A DNA stretch of 64,000 bases from Limanda limanda (taxonomy: Eukaryota > Chordata > Actinopteri > Pleuronectiformes > Pleuronectidae). The translations under genes and the position numbers were made by a program. Positions 1 to 15,994 of this stretch are shown piece after piece (the stretch's first letter is position 1; every line of letters begins with the position of its first letter). The notes under the pieces are model-generated. The model made no database searches and was not told the origin of the DNA. It worked only from the letters and a program-made list of their open reading frames with translations. The DNA is taken from contig NC_083641.1 of the NCBI RefSeq assembly GCF_963576545.1, positions 18,298,523 to 18,362,522 on the forward strand, read 5' to 3'.

Positions 1-59
1 CCTTCATACGACATGTACTGGTGAATCTTCCCTTGACATTTGACAAGAAAATGACTTTA

Positions 60-4388
<4,329 letters not shown>

Positions 4389-4391
<3 letters not shown>

Positions 4392-4620
4392 TGTCCCGGG
4401 GACTTTTCTAGCTCCGTGGAGATGACGAGACGTCCGACGTACGGTTTATTTATTTAACTAGCAAATGAGATACGTCCTTTGATTACGTGTTTGAATGATT
4501 TCTGTCTCGGTTAACACCAACACGCTTCGGTAAGCCACAGAGAGAGAGAGAGTGTCAGCGCAGCAGCAGAGTTGCTCGGAGACCTCAATCCGACGCCGGA
4601 GTGCAGCCAAACCTCGGGTT
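4389..4620 (-). promoter_or_regulatory. calm: Calmodulin exon 1: ATG plus 5' UTR and GC-rich promoter-side region
   Basis: On the minus strand the context is gggacaATG followed directly by gtgagt, so the first coding exon holds only the initiator codon, as in vertebrate CALM genes. Upstream (higher coordinates) are a short (CT)n tract (about 4540-4552) and a CpG-containing stretch to about 4620, which suit a 5' UTR and core promoter. The intron side (about 4130-4380) is also CpG-rich. I cannot fix the transcription start and saw no convincing TATA box in the minus orientation. Confidence 0.7.
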
Positions 4621-5009
4621 AAGCACCGTATCCCTCCGCACGTATCGCTGTGCTCGTCTCACTAGTAGGTGCGTTCGCCTGAATACTCCGCACTGCAGTG
4701 CACTCATGGAAACTTTTTTAATTACAGTTCACATTCACGATTTTTTAATACTCATCGATTTGATACAACACCAAATAAAACCACAATTCCTGTCGCTCTA
4801 TATAAATGAAGCGCGCAGAGATACCGCCCCATCACTCAAGTCTCGAGAAGGGAGAAGTATGGCAGATTAACAGTGTCCTATTAACAGTGTATAAAATATC
4901 ATGTTAATTCGTTTAGAAGGAAATGTCATGCTGTGAAGAGATTTATTTTCATGTACTTTATTTTACTACACTACATAGAGCAGCCAATATCTGTGTATGG
5001 AAGCCCACT
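4621..5009. other. Upstream of calmodulin, no gene seen
   Basis: Unique-looking, moderately AT-rich DNA between the calmodulin 5' region and the foldback element. No coding exon or repeat was recognised. Confidence 0.5.
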
Positions 5010-5059
5010 ACTATGGAAGCCCATTTCCGCCACTGTGATGAAAAAAATAATAATTGGTA

Positions 5060-6060
5060 TCTCATTATTATGAGATAGCATCTCGTTATTATGAGATACT
5101 ATCTCATAATTATGACTTAGCATCTCATTATTATGACTTAGTATCTCATTATTTTGACTTAGTATCTCATTTTTATGAGATAATATCTCATAATTATGAC
5201 TTAGCATCTCATTATTATGACTTAGTATCTCATTATTATGACATAATATCTCATACTTATGACTTAGCATCTCATTATTATGACTTAGTATCTCATCATT
5301 TTGACTTAGTATCTCATTATTATGAGATAATATCTCATAATTATGACTTAGCATCTCATTATTATGAGATACTATCTCATAATTATGACTTAGCATCTCA
5401 TTATTATGACTTAGTATCTCATTATTATGAGATAATATCTCATACTTATGACTTAGCATCTCATTAATATGACTTAGTATCTCATCATTTTGACTTAGTA
5501 TCTCATTATTATGAGATAATATCTCATAAATATGACTTAGCATCTCAGTATTATGAGATAGTATCTCATAATTATGACTTAGCATCTCATTATTATGACT
5601 TAGTATCTCATTATTATGAGATAATATCTCATACTTATGACTTAGCATCTCATTATTATGACTTAGTATCTCATCATTTTGACTTAGTATCTCATTATTA
5701 TGAGATAATATCTCATAATTATGACTTAGCATCTCATTATTATGAGATACTATCTCATAATTATGACTTAGCATCTCATTATTATGACTTAGTATCTCAT
5801 AATTTTGACTTAGTATCTCATTATTATGAGATATCTCATAATTATGACTTAGCATCTCATTATTATGACTTAGTATCTCATTATTATGAGATAATATCTC
5901 ATACTTATGACTTAGCATCTCATTATTATGACTTAGTATCTCATCATTTTGACTTAGTATCTCATTATTATGAGATAATATCTCATAATTATGACTTAGC
6001 ATCTCATTATTATGAGATAGTATCTCATTATTATGACTTAGTATCTCATAATTATGAGAC
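5060..6060. repeat. 21-bp satellite array (unit near TATCTCATTATTATGACTTAG)
   Basis: About 48 head-to-tail units of about 21 bp alternate gacttag and gagata endings. Many contain ATCTCATAATTATGAGAT, an 18-bp perfect palindrome. Because 21 is divisible by 3 and the unit lacks stops in some frames, the array gives a 363-residue minus ORF with a seven-residue period (LSHNNEI type) and a plus ORF (SHYYDLV type). These are by-products of periodicity. Confidence 0.9.
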
Positions 6061-6220
6061 ACTGACTGCAGGGTCTGTCATGCAAGTCAAATGTTGTATT
6101 TCAGTTACAGTGCCGGGCGTAGTTATCATTAACTCGAACCTTATCTTTACTTCACTGAGTTCCCGGCCTCTCTACCATGGCTCACCTGCTCTGCTGCACT
6201 CGCCCACAGTCAGACACTAA

Positions 6221-6425
6221 GTCATAATAATGAGATAGTATCTCATTATTACGAGATAGTATCTCATAATTATGAGATGCTAAGTCATAATTATGGGATG
6301 TTAAGTCATAATTATGAGATACTATCTAATAATAATGAGATACTAAGTCATAATTATGAGATACTTAGTCATAATAATGAGATACTATCTCATAATAATG
6401 AAATGCTAAGATATAATTATGAGAT
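6221..6425. repeat. Inverted short copy of the same satellite
   Basis: Units such as CTAAGTCATAATTATGAGAT are reverse complements of the 5.06-6.06 kb units. The array runs into the right TIR of the foldback element. Confidence 0.85.
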
Positions 6426-7084
6426 ACCAATTTTTTTTTTCATCACAGTGGCGGAAATGGGCTTCCATAGTGCTTTCTACTCCACTACATCTGTATTAAA
6501 TGTTTTATATATTAGGTCCAAGATTTTGGGGGAATTGGTCCATTGATCCAATCACAGTGGGGAATAGAAGCCATAGTGATGTAGTGGATCATTGTTTACA
6601 CCCGCCAAGTACTCTTACTTTAACACTTTAAGTATATCGGTACTTTTAAAACCTTTGCATGTCTCCTCCACCAATGTGTAAATAGCCTATGTATGGTTTG
6701 TGTCTTTCCTACATGTTGCTTAAAGGAATAAATGCATTTTTTGTATTTATATAGGGCTTTTCTAGTCTTGATGACCACTCAAATAACTGCTTGTGGTAGT
6801 CTTAATAACATAATATCATCGATTTGGATTATCGATGTATTTAGTTTAAAGATTTGCATTTAACCTCCTGAGATTTAGAATCTCCTGATTATAACCACTA
6901 TTCTCCAAATGATTTAACTGCATCCACTTGAAACGTGTGTGGTGCATCTCACCAATGTGTAAAACATGTTTGATGGGTCAAGTAGCATTAAATTCTGCAT
7001 GGAGCATTTGTTGAATGTGTCATCAGTTGCTGTAGTATGACACTCCTGCACTCATTTGACCTCTGAAGTCAGTAGTCAAATCAT

Positions 7085-7125
7085 GTGCCACGGGTTTGTG
7101 AGTAAACCCCACAAACCCGTGGCAC
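7085..7125. repeat. Perfect 16-bp inverted repeat (hairpin)
   Basis: GTGCCACGGGTTTGTG (7085-7100), a 9-nt spacer, then CACAAACCCGTGGCAC (7110-7125). There is no mismatch in the stem. No adjacent gene end is evident, so a terminator-like role is not supported; it may be a short palindromic insertion. Confidence 0.85.
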
Positions 7126-7576
7126 CCGAGGTTTTTTTGTTGTCAGCAATACCAGTTGATAAAAATACAACATGGTATTTAACACCATAGTTCACTGATA
7201 GAACTCATACTGTACTGTGTGTGTACGCACCATTGTAAACATAGCTCTACACTCTCATGTCAGTTTTTGTTCTTCTGACCTTTACCTGTTTGGAGGTTTC
7301 TTGTCCATCTTCCCTTCATGGTAATTATATATTGTAATTATAATGTAGAGTATCTTCCCATAGATGTTCCATCTACTCACATTAATGTTGCTGCTGGCTT
7401 CTTGTTTAACAGCCCAAACATTCTCATGTAAAACTCTTTGGGACAAATAAATGTATCTTAATCTTACAATGTTCCAGGTTTAAATTCAATTTAATTGTAA
7501 TGCTTTCTAATGGTTTTACAACCACTATGTTGACCAAGGATTCATCTAAACGCCATTGTATTGATTGTTGTACATA

Positions 7577-7595
7577 CCCCCCCCCCCCCCCCCCC
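7577..7595. repeat. Poly-C homopolymer
   Basis: An uninterrupted run of about 19 C on the plus strand. Confidence 0.9.
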
Positions 7596-8950
7596 ACATA
7601 CATTATCTTTTGTTATTGTCGTGATTATTTATTATTATAATTTCACCAATGACAACTTTTCAAGGCTTTCACCACATACAAGGTCAAAACCTTGAAAAAC
7701 AACTTTATGAAATGATGAGGCCTTTGCTTTTTCAAGAGATGAGTCATAGTTTCATGTGAGTAACAAAGCTCTCCAGCAGAGGGGCACATTGCTCTAGTTT
7801 TGCAGAGATATGCTGACAGTGACACAACGTGTAGTGTTGCATTCGTTGCTCAGACATGAGAAAGAGTGAGGCCTAACCCTTGTGGTATCTGAGGCATTTT
7901 CTCAGACATTACAAAGATCCCTATTCCCACTCACGACGGATCAAAATAACAGTCAACTTTGGTCCACAACCCCAGTCCAGATTCATCTCCAAGTGACACA
8001 GCATATAAGAAAAATAATAACACTCACATGGGGTCAACATGTAAACAGTTTAATGGAAACTCTGGTCAATGGTGTCAGACACAAGTCAATACACAATGCT
8101 TCACACTTTTAAATGTTTTTTTTTTGATAAAACATAAGACTGGTGGTCTTTTAGCTGAAGATTGCCTGTCATCTAAGTGCTGCTTGGTCAGGTGACAGAT
8201 GAAGCCTGGACGTCTGCTCCAGGACCCTTGGTGGTGAATAAACACCTCAATAAACACTGCTCCCAGTCAGCCCATTCAGCAATCAGACAAGCCAGAACCA
8301 CTTGAAGTGAATGTCAACATGTCTTGTCGTCAAGACAGAGCTCTGAAGATATGATCAAAGGGTTATGTCTCACTCTAAGCAGCCATCCGTTAAAACTTGC
8401 CAATGACTCAATGATGTGAATGTTTTTTTAAAGGGAAATTAGTACGTCTGAAAAACCACAGGCATGATAATTGATTTTAGAAACCTGCATCATGTCTATC
8501 CAGGAAACAGACATTGATATTGTTCCTTGTTACAAACACTTTAAAAATGTATAATTTAAAGGTTGTTTTTGCTCCTGTGTGAAGGTTGTGGTTTTAAGCT
8601 CTCCTTATGAACAGAGAATGACAAACACCTTAAAACAGTTTAGAAATAGGGGTTGATCAATTATGTTACATCTCCTCAATTGGCTAATGTATAAGCATCA
8701 TATTGATATACATTTGTTTGCTTTTATTTGGCTATTAAGAGAAAATTATAGTACGATGATTGTCTTATTGCCCAGCCCTATGTTTAACGATGCTCTTCAC
8801 GGTGAAGAATGTGTCCTTCCTACCTGTTTTGATTGGCGATTCTTAACCATTACAGTTCAAAATAAAGTTAATATTATGATAAATGTCCTCTGGACAACAA
8901 AAGAGCCTGAAATTAAAGAAAAAGTTATTCAGACAAAATTGTATCTCTTC

Positions 8951-8956
8951 TTTATT
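8951..8956 (-). terminator. Candidate poly(A) signal of the potassium channel gene
   Basis: AATAAA on the minus strand lies about 26 bp past the TAA stop at 8982-8984. It would imply a very short 3' UTR, and other sites further on are possible. Confidence 0.4.
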
Positions 8957-8981
8957 TTCTTGACAGTATATTACAAATATT

Positions 8982-9835
8982 TTAATCTATACCGGTGGGT
9001 AGTGGTCTAACATAGACAACATTATATTCATATGAGCTACTATCTTGCCCTTTTTCTGTCCTGTCATAGTCAAAGTGGCACACTGTTTCCACTTCGGCTT
9101 CATCACAAAGACATTTACCGATGGCACTTGGAGCACGGGAGCGCCACAGCATGCTGTGGACCGAACTGGAAACAGTTTGCAGCGGCTTCCTGTGCAGAGT
9201 ATCATCCTCAGAATAACATATAGTTGTCTCAGAGTCAGAATAAGTGAGTTTGAATAGAAGTCTGAGCTGAAGTCGAAAGTGACAGATTCCCCTGTACATC
9301 CGGGCCAGTGTCCTCAGCATCCGGTCGAGTCCCAGTTTAATGATCACAGAGATGGCGTTGAAAAGGGAGTAAGTGCAGCACACTCCCAGGAGCATCAGGA
9401 GAGAGTTAACAACCTGGTACGCCCAGGTGTCCTCATGGTGCTCCCTCTGGCCGCTTACAAAGTCGCCAAAGCCCACGGTGCTGAACGCCACAAAGCAGAA
9501 ATAGAGCGACTCACAGTAATTCCAACCCTCCATGGCTGCATAGATGGAAGCAGCCCCCAAAGCAACTAGCAGGACCACAACAAGAAGAACGAGTGTGACA
9601 TGGTACACAGACGGTTTCCATTCTTCATTCCTTTTACCTTCACTGGCTCTGCCCTCCGCTGCACCGCTGTCTCTGCTTCTCATTCGGTGGCACCAGAATA
9701 TCTGGAGGCCCAGAAACGTTATGACTCTCTCCAGGAAAAGATTGAAGAAGAGCAGTGTCGCTGAGCATCCCAGCAACCCATAGAAAACAAGCAAGACCTT
9801 CCCTGCTACAGTGGATGGGGCAGTCACTCCAAATC
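8982..9835 (-). CDS. THIK-like channel exon 2 (pore-1 end to C-terminus)
   Basis: The acceptor ttctcacag precedes GATTTGGAGTG, completing the Gly codon of TIGFG. It encodes M2, M3, pore 2 (TVGFGD), M4 and a cytosolic tail ending PLPTGID, then TAA. The open frame continues 22 bp into the intron, which should be trimmed. Confidence 0.95.
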
Positions 9836-12800
9836 CTGTGAGAAACATGTAGGTCAAAGGTCACTACTGTCATAATATTACTCTCACTGCATAGATAATG
9901 TCAACCTCTATGCAATGTGTTTTAATGTTGCACAAGAGAGGTGAACATATATCTTATGTGAAGATGGATGAAACATGTAACATAGATTTAAATTTTGTGT
10001 CGTCACAAGATACAGATGAAATAATATATTTCGATGTTGATGAATTTTTTTTATCCAAGCTGGATTGTCTTTAGTGTTTTTGAACAGAACTAACTAAATA
10101 AACTTTTATGTTGATTCTTGTTTTAGCTTTAGATGAGTAGGCAGGTGGATTTAATGCCCTTCAGTTTGCACAAGGTAAGCTGTTTCCATGCTTGCGGTCT
10201 TTATGCTAAGCTAAGCTAACTGGCTACCAACTACAGCTTCAGAGGGAGGAATGACAGATAGACGGATGGAGGTAAGGGAAAGGGTGGGTTGAGAAATCTA
10301 AAACAATCAGAAAATGATGGGTTGACCGGGTATTATTCTACCTGACATTAAAGATTTGGTCCTGCTACAGAACCTATGTTCATTCAAAACTTGAATTCAA
10401 AACAGCTGTATGCCTCCACCAACCAATGCAGCTTCAGTCTACATACATTTCTCCTGACTCATATGAGGTCACTGTGACCTTTGACCACTGAAAGCTAACA
10501 ATGTCATGTTTGTAACTAATTTAAGATTATTCCCAGGAGGTGTTCCTGAGATATCACGCTCACAAGATAAAAACATATGTTTTGTGAGGTCACCGTGTCC
10601 TTGACCTTTAACCACCCAAATCCAATCAATTCATCCATGAGTTCAGTTGAAGTTTCCTCAAGTGGTCTTAAGTCTTGAGATATCGTTTTCACACAAATGG
10701 GACTAATGAATAAATGGACCGATTGATAGATAGACACCCCGTCCCCTGGCTGTGGTTGACACCGAGGCATAGAAAGGTAAAATCTTCATAAAATTTGACC
10801 AAATTATTAAAATCTACCTTTGATATTCCATATCATAACTGGTGAATGGGCAAAGCTGTATTTCTTATAATCATGATTGTAAAAGTCCAGTCTGTGTCTT
10901 TCCCAAGTTATGAATCACATCCTCCAAGTTGTCCGGTACTTACTGGGACTTGCTTATCAGTCAACTAAACGCCTAATTAACTACCTCACTCAAGCGACAG
11001 GGACTGTACTTCCCTCCCTCCTTCCCTCCTTCCTCCCCTCCTTCCTTCCCTTTGTTTGTTCGCGGTAGTGATCAGAATGAAATTTGGCAGGCATCATGGA
11101 AAAAGGAAATCTCTGAATGTAGGTGAATTTGTGACCTTCCCCCAGTAGCGCTTAAAATGTTGGATTTTGTTGGGATAGCTGTCATCTCAATGTCAACAGT
11201 TCTTCACACTTATCTTAATTGATGGTTCTTCTCATTTCCTTTGTGCGTCTTTTCCTTTTCACGTGTATGAATCACACATCCTCTGTCGTTTTCTTGTGGT
11301 TATTATAAAGCTGACAAGCGGAAGAGGCATATCGTCACCTTTATTGTCATTGTTATATGTGGACAGTTCCTTCCTGGAGTGTCTGGGGAACTTTCAAAAA
11401 TCCTTATCTGTACAATACTTTTGTTGGTGACCAAATTAAAATTATTCCCTCAGCTAGTGCACTAAATGAAGGTGTTAAGGTGTGAAAATGTTGACATTGT
11501 CATTGTGAACACACTGCTGTACCCAAGCATGAAGACTCTTTTTCATGTCTTAAAATAAGTACAGCAATTATTGTAACAGGAAGGAAAGGCAGGGAATCAG
11601 AAAGAACACCATTGGGAGACATCATGATTCCATAAAAAACAAAGAAGTTCAAAGCATGTGCTGTATATTTTAGTGCCACTAACCCCAAATGCGTTATTTC
11701 ATCGAGAAAGGACTACAGTCTGCAAACACGGAAGTGGTTGTAAAAAGGAAATTGATCTGGGCTGTAATGTTATTACTGATCCTAACCCGGAGTTTCCACA
11801 GTGACAGAGAGCCAAGAGATAGTGTCGAGCATAAAGGCTATAAATTGATTCTCAAGGATGAGGCTCGTTAAATTTTTAGCTCAGAGGCTTGTTTGTCCTT
11901 CATATGTTCAGATATAAAATTGTTTTTCGCTGAGAATTAAAACACTTCTACCATGTCATCCTCCCCAAATCACTATGGCTCCATATGTCAATGTAGGTTT
12001 ACATGATTACTTCAATTATGTGTTATTTTTATAGATTCATGTTTATTTACAGATGTTTCTATTTTTATTCTGTTTTAAAAGACAGATTCAAAATAGAAAC
12101 ATGTTAGTATGGCATGACTTTTAGGCTGCAGCTGTCAGAAAGATGCAGTAATCACTGTGTAAGTTTATTTAAAAGTAATATTGCACATGCATACTTAAGT
12201 CCAACATGTAAATGTGGATTTAGATATGCAGGGTAAAAACATACAAATAACATAAAGACATATATACAAACAAAGAAGTACAACTACATTTACTTAGTAC
12301 AAATAAACAATACAAAGACACACACATCCACGCATTTAGTAAAATTGGAAGTTAAACAATGATTTAGCCTAAGATTATACTCCAGATGTGACATGTTTGA
12401 GTTTCCAGCTACCACGGTTTTGTTTATTCTGCAATGTATTTAGTTATCAAGGTGTCTTTATTGTCAGTAACTGATTTGTAGGGGAATCAGGGTGGAGGCC
12501 CTCCGAGAATGTGTGTGTGCATACTTTAGTGAGTGGTACTGCGCTACCCAAATCAAATTATTATTTATAATAGGTGAAACCACTGTCTCCAGCAAAATTT
12601 GTGTTGGTGGGACCCAAATCAAAACCAGGAGGAGATCAGAAGCCCTGAGTTAATACCGACCACAATGAGATTTAAAAGTAGGAGGACAGCGATAGTCTCT
12701 CTCTCCCCAAAGCTCCAAAGAGTCAAAAATCTGAAGATACTCTAATAATCACACCAAGTTTCATCATTTCAACCATGTGTTTGAGGTTAGTGGTTTGTAA

Positions 12801-13165
12801 ATTAAGTGGCCCACTCCTCTTGACTCACCAATGGTGGAGACAACCGTTCCCGCAAAGTAGAAGGCACCAGACATATCCCATAAAGCTCTTCCTCCATCTG
12901 TACGGATGCCAGCTGTCCTGCCTTCTTCATAGTGGCGCAGCAGCATTTTCAGGTCTTCGCGACTGACTTCATGCTCGCGAATGAAGTCTTTCAGCCTCTT
13001 TTCCCAGAGCTGGTGTGCCTGTAACTCCGCCGGTCTCTCCAAGGAAGAAAATATGGCAGCTCCAGCCAGCATGTAAAGAGCAATGAGCACGCCGAGCAGG
13101 TAGAAACGAGCAGTGTCCCTGCTGGGGATCAGAGACAAGCAGCAGTACACAGTCTCTTTCTTCAT
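8982..13165 (-). CDS. THIK-type two-pore-domain potassium channel (KCNK12/KCNK13-like), two exons
   Basis: A plasma-membrane K2P background (leak) channel; two subunits form one pore. Exon 1 (12829-13165) and exon 2 (8982-9835) join in phase 1 inside the first selectivity filter, a two-exon split as in THIK genes, giving 396 aa. Order: M1 about 19-44 (ARFYLLGVLIALYMLAG), extracellular cap helices with HYEEGRTAGIR, pore 1 with TIGFG at 111-115, M2 (LLFFNLFLERVITF), loop with WKPSVYHV, M3, pore 2 with TVGFG at 232-236, M4 (LLGVCCTYSLFNAISVIIK) and a cytosolic tail. The start ATGAAGAAAG has A at -3; an upstream in-frame Met would add 35 residues with no family resemblance. M3 and the C-terminal tail diverge from my recollection of human KCNK12 and KCNK13, so it may be a separate paralog. 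Both filters are intact, so I expect a functional channel. Confidence 0.93.
9836..12828. other. Intron of the THIK-like channel gene
   Basis: A 3.0-kb GT-AG intron. Besides one dispersed repeat copy (about 10393-10770) and a short TTCC-rich tract (about 11020-11050), I see nothing coding. Confidence 0.8.
10393..10770. repeat. Dispersed fish repeat, copy 1 (TATGCCTC-bounded)
   Basis: Begins tgtatgcctcc and ends ccgaggcata, so the ends are inverted. The interior carries the recurrent phrases gaggtcactgtgacctttgacc, accacccaaatccaatca and gagatatc. Related degenerate copies are at about 16.15-16.68 and 41.2-41.64 kb. No coding capacity; probably a short non-autonomous DNA element. Confidence 0.65.
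12829..13165 (-). CDS. THIK-like channel exon 1 (N-terminus, M1, cap, pore 1)
   Basis: It runs from ATGAAGAAAG to ACCATTG, followed by the donor gtgagt. The peptide ends GAFYFAGTVVSTIG, nearly the pore-1 signature of THIK channels (GAFYFVGTVVSTIG type). The open frame read past the donor (ESRGVGHL and on) is intronic. Confidence 0.93.
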
Positions 13166-14390
13166 TGTCTCTTTTATGTGTTTAGCAACAGCAACAAGGT
13201 CGATGAAATCTGATAAGTTGTTTGATACCGTCAATTTAAGGTCCCATAGAACAAACAGCTGAAATTCCAATGAGTTCTTCCCTCATCTGATAATTAGATA
13301 ATGAATGCGATTCTATCTTATTCCGTACAAAAGTAGCGCTACAACATGTTCTTTGTCTTAATCTGTGCAGGTAACTGTGCTTCTGCAGGTGGCTTTAACA
13401 GAGGCTTTAACGATCGGTGCATCGCTTATCATCAGCTCAATAATCCATCTTTACTCTCCTTTTATGATGAGCCAACACAAATATGTGCACTATTGCTCTG
13501 TTTTAATCTTTTGCGATCAACACAAGTAGCCTAACATAAAGCACCCTGCACTGTGTGTGCACTGCCTTAGTTTGCTCCAGGGATACTGACACCCTCAAGT
13601 TACTCGAATACTTATTCACTCGTTTAACACAGGTCTTAAGAGCGAACTCTGCTGGTTTCCTCCTCTTTCTGTGCAGTGTGAACCCTTGAACCTGGTAATG
13701 AAAACCTGAAAGGGCTCATATAACTGTGTTTAGTGATACAGGTCATTGAAATCTGATTGGGGAGTCAAATTATAATTAAAGGCAATCCATTTCAAAACCT
13801 CCAAACATGGTTGTGCAGGCACCTTCATACCTCAAAAACATGCTCTACAACCACAGCTCAACATGCAGCCTCCGCTTCTGCGGCGCCAGACTCCTCCTTG
13901 TACCCAACGGAACAAAGCATTTTTTCTGACAGTAGTCTAGCCACAGAGGCTAATAGAATGGTAGTAAATCAAATTAAAACAAAAGGTCAGCTATGACGTT
14001 GGAGAAATGTTGTTTTAATATTTACTTCAATTCTTTCCCCGTCCCCTGATTAGTCTGCACATGACCTTTCACATCCACACAGTGCATTTTTTGTGGTGAG
14101 TGATCAGTGCAAACATTAATGATTAAACCTCTCCATTGTACTATATCCTGCCCCACAAATAGTTTGGTATGCAGTTCCCATGATGTTTTATGATGATCTC
14201 CAGGAATAAATCTCAGGGCAGGGTGATAATGAGCATCCAAGCGTTTCTTGTATATCAACTTGTAAATCCGTGACAGTATCATCAAGTAAAATTTGTTGTC
14301 AGTAGAGCTTATACCTCAATATCCTGTGATACTACATTATGGTCCCAGATAAGTGAGATAAAACACAAGAAGTTTGATTTTTTATTTAAA
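13166..14390. other. Intergenic between channel gene and galaxin-like gene
   Basis: Upstream region of the minus-strand channel gene and downstream flank of the galaxin-like gene. No promoter element or exon could be fixed. A candidate poly(A) signal for the galaxin-like gene (AATAAA, minus) is at 14397-14402. Confidence 0.5.
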
Positions 14391-14396
14391 AAACGT

Positions 14397-15297
14397 TTTA
14401 TTTATCAGAAACAGGCACAAAGCTTTTTAATATATAAAAAATCAACAGGCAACAGAATATGTATAAATCCAAACGTGATTCCTATGACTTTGAATAATAG
14501 TATACACTCACTTGGAAAAATGATTCAATCTGAATGCAACTAAGAAAAAAATAGAACAGTAAATGCAGACAAACAGTACTATAAGAATTAGAATAGCATT
14601 AAACTAATAAAGAGTAACTATGAGAAGTTTTCACCGATAGCTGTTTAGCTTAGATGAAATCAACATTAGTTTGGAGACTGAACTTTTCACCAGAGGACAC
14701 AGCTTTTACTGCTCGAAATTTTAACGGTATATGTTAAATAAAGGCAGGTTCATAGTCTTTGAGAACAGTTTTCTTTTTAAACATTATCCCCTACATTGTC
14801 ATTTAAAAAACAGGGGTTATTTTCACACTGTAGGAAAACAGGCATGTGTCTTACATGGCTGTTCATATTAAAAGTGCTAACGCTAGAAATAGTTCTTCAC
14901 ACAAAAAGTGGGGGTGGGTGGTCCGTAAGGGAAACAGTGATGATGATGCCATCTGACCAGAGGCTGTAGTTAAGCCCCTACAAATAGCTTTTAACTGGTT
15001 ATGAAACAGTCTCGTTCTAATAGGACTGCCTCTTGATGACCAACAACATCAAATGAGACAACAGGAGGAAAATTGCCCTTTTCTATAAACTGTTCTTAAC
15101 GTCTGCATTCCGATAAGATTACCCGCGAGGTCAGATGTAGCATTCTTTTTCCTCTTGATGAATAGCAGTTAAATAACTTAGATACTTTCTACACCCACAC
15201 TTAGTTAGGAGCATCTGCTGTGCGACTGCTGGAAATAGAACCACATGATGAGTGATGATACTCTTCAACTATGTTCTTCAGCAGAAAAACCGCAATG
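14397..15297 (-). other. Probable 3' UTR of the galaxin-like gene
   Basis: Noncoding sequence after the TGA at 15298-15300 runs to an AATAAA at 14397-14402 (minus). The 3' end is inferred only from that signal. Confidence 0.35.
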
Positions 15298-15994
15298 TCA
15301 AAAAGGATGACATTTGGAAATAATGAATTGGAGCGACTGAAAAGGGTCATGGATGAAACCAGGGAAGACATGAAATTCGTCAAAGAAGTAGGTCCTGCCA
15401 GGGATCAGTTTAGGTTTGTTGCAACGATCAGGTGTTCTCAGGATGTAAGGCGACGCCAGAGCTTTAACAGTGCCGCTCGCTGCGTGAATCTTCAGCACAT
15501 CACGGAACACGACACTGTGCAGAGATACACTTTCCACGGTCCCGATATTCCCTAAAGGACATAAAGAAAAATGTGTAAATGTATTTTGGAGACAGCAATT
15601 GCTCCCAAATAAATAAATAAAAACTTTTAGATTATAAAGTAGTGTCTTACTTTCTTTGCAAAGATCTTTTGTGTTCAGATTGTTCACTGACGGAAACCTG
15701 GATTCTGAAAAAAAGATTAAAAACATATTTCTGCTAAGATGGAGAAACTGGCATAATCACGATAGAATGACAAAGAGGGTTAGGTTTAGGCAAGTACTAG
15801 TCTATGAGTTAGGGACAAAACAGAAACTGACCATTTTTTATCTTGACCTGTCCAGGTTGGTGTAAAGGGCTCAGCTTCTCGGCACAGCACGACCACAGAG
15901 ATGTGTTATAGTAGTGGTGACCGCAGCATCTCAATCCGCTCTCCTTAGAGTAGCGCACCTCCTTGTCCACACTTGAGCAGCAAACATCTTGGTT
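15298..15994 (-). CDS. Galaxin-like gene exons 15-17 (last Cys repeats and C-terminal tail)
   Basis: Exon 15 (15832-15994) has VCCSS, RCCGHHYYNTS and SCCAEK; its donor gtcagt is chosen over an earlier gtcaag because only it keeps frame. Exon 16 (15651-15704) is linker. Exon 17 (15298-15551) encodes an 84-residue tail with few Cys, including RCNKPKLIPGRTYFFDEF, and ends CHPF then TGA. The tail has the look of a small beta domain (NTR-like is one possibility), which I cannot confirm. Confidence 0.8.

Larger units (their letters stand above)
5010..6471. mobile_element. Foldback-type element with long TIRs enclosing inverted satellite arrays
   Basis: The left end ACTATGGAAGCCCATTTCCG and the right end CGGAAATGGGCTTCCATAGT are exact reverse complements. 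The inverted match continues inward through CCACTGTGATGAAAAAA. Inside, a left tandem array (about 5060-6060) and a shorter right array (about 6221-6425) carry the same unit in opposite orientation, separated by about 150 bp of unrelated sequence (about 6065-6220). This is the architecture of a foldback/MITE-like element. No transposase is present and I could not establish a target-site duplication. Confidence 0.75.
6472..8950. other. Intergenic, no gene seen
   Basis: AT-rich DNA between the foldback element and the 3' end of the potassium channel gene. It holds a perfect hairpin (7085-7125) and a poly-C tract (7577-7595). Short ORFs lack protein-like features. Confidence 0.6.

Noticed and set aside
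4971..6062. 363-aa minus-strand ORF (and a 137-aa plus ORF over the same DNA)
   Set aside because: It is the 21-bp satellite read in frame; the protein is a seven-residue echo of the DNA period and the same array is open on both strands.
9279..9783. Plus-strand ORFs over the channel gene
   Set aside because: Shadows of KCNK exon 2, which has clear pore motifs on the minus strand.
12830..13270. Upstream in-frame Met adding 35 residues to the channel
   Set aside because: The extra residues do not resemble THIK N-termini; the ATG at 13165 has better context and gives a normal length.
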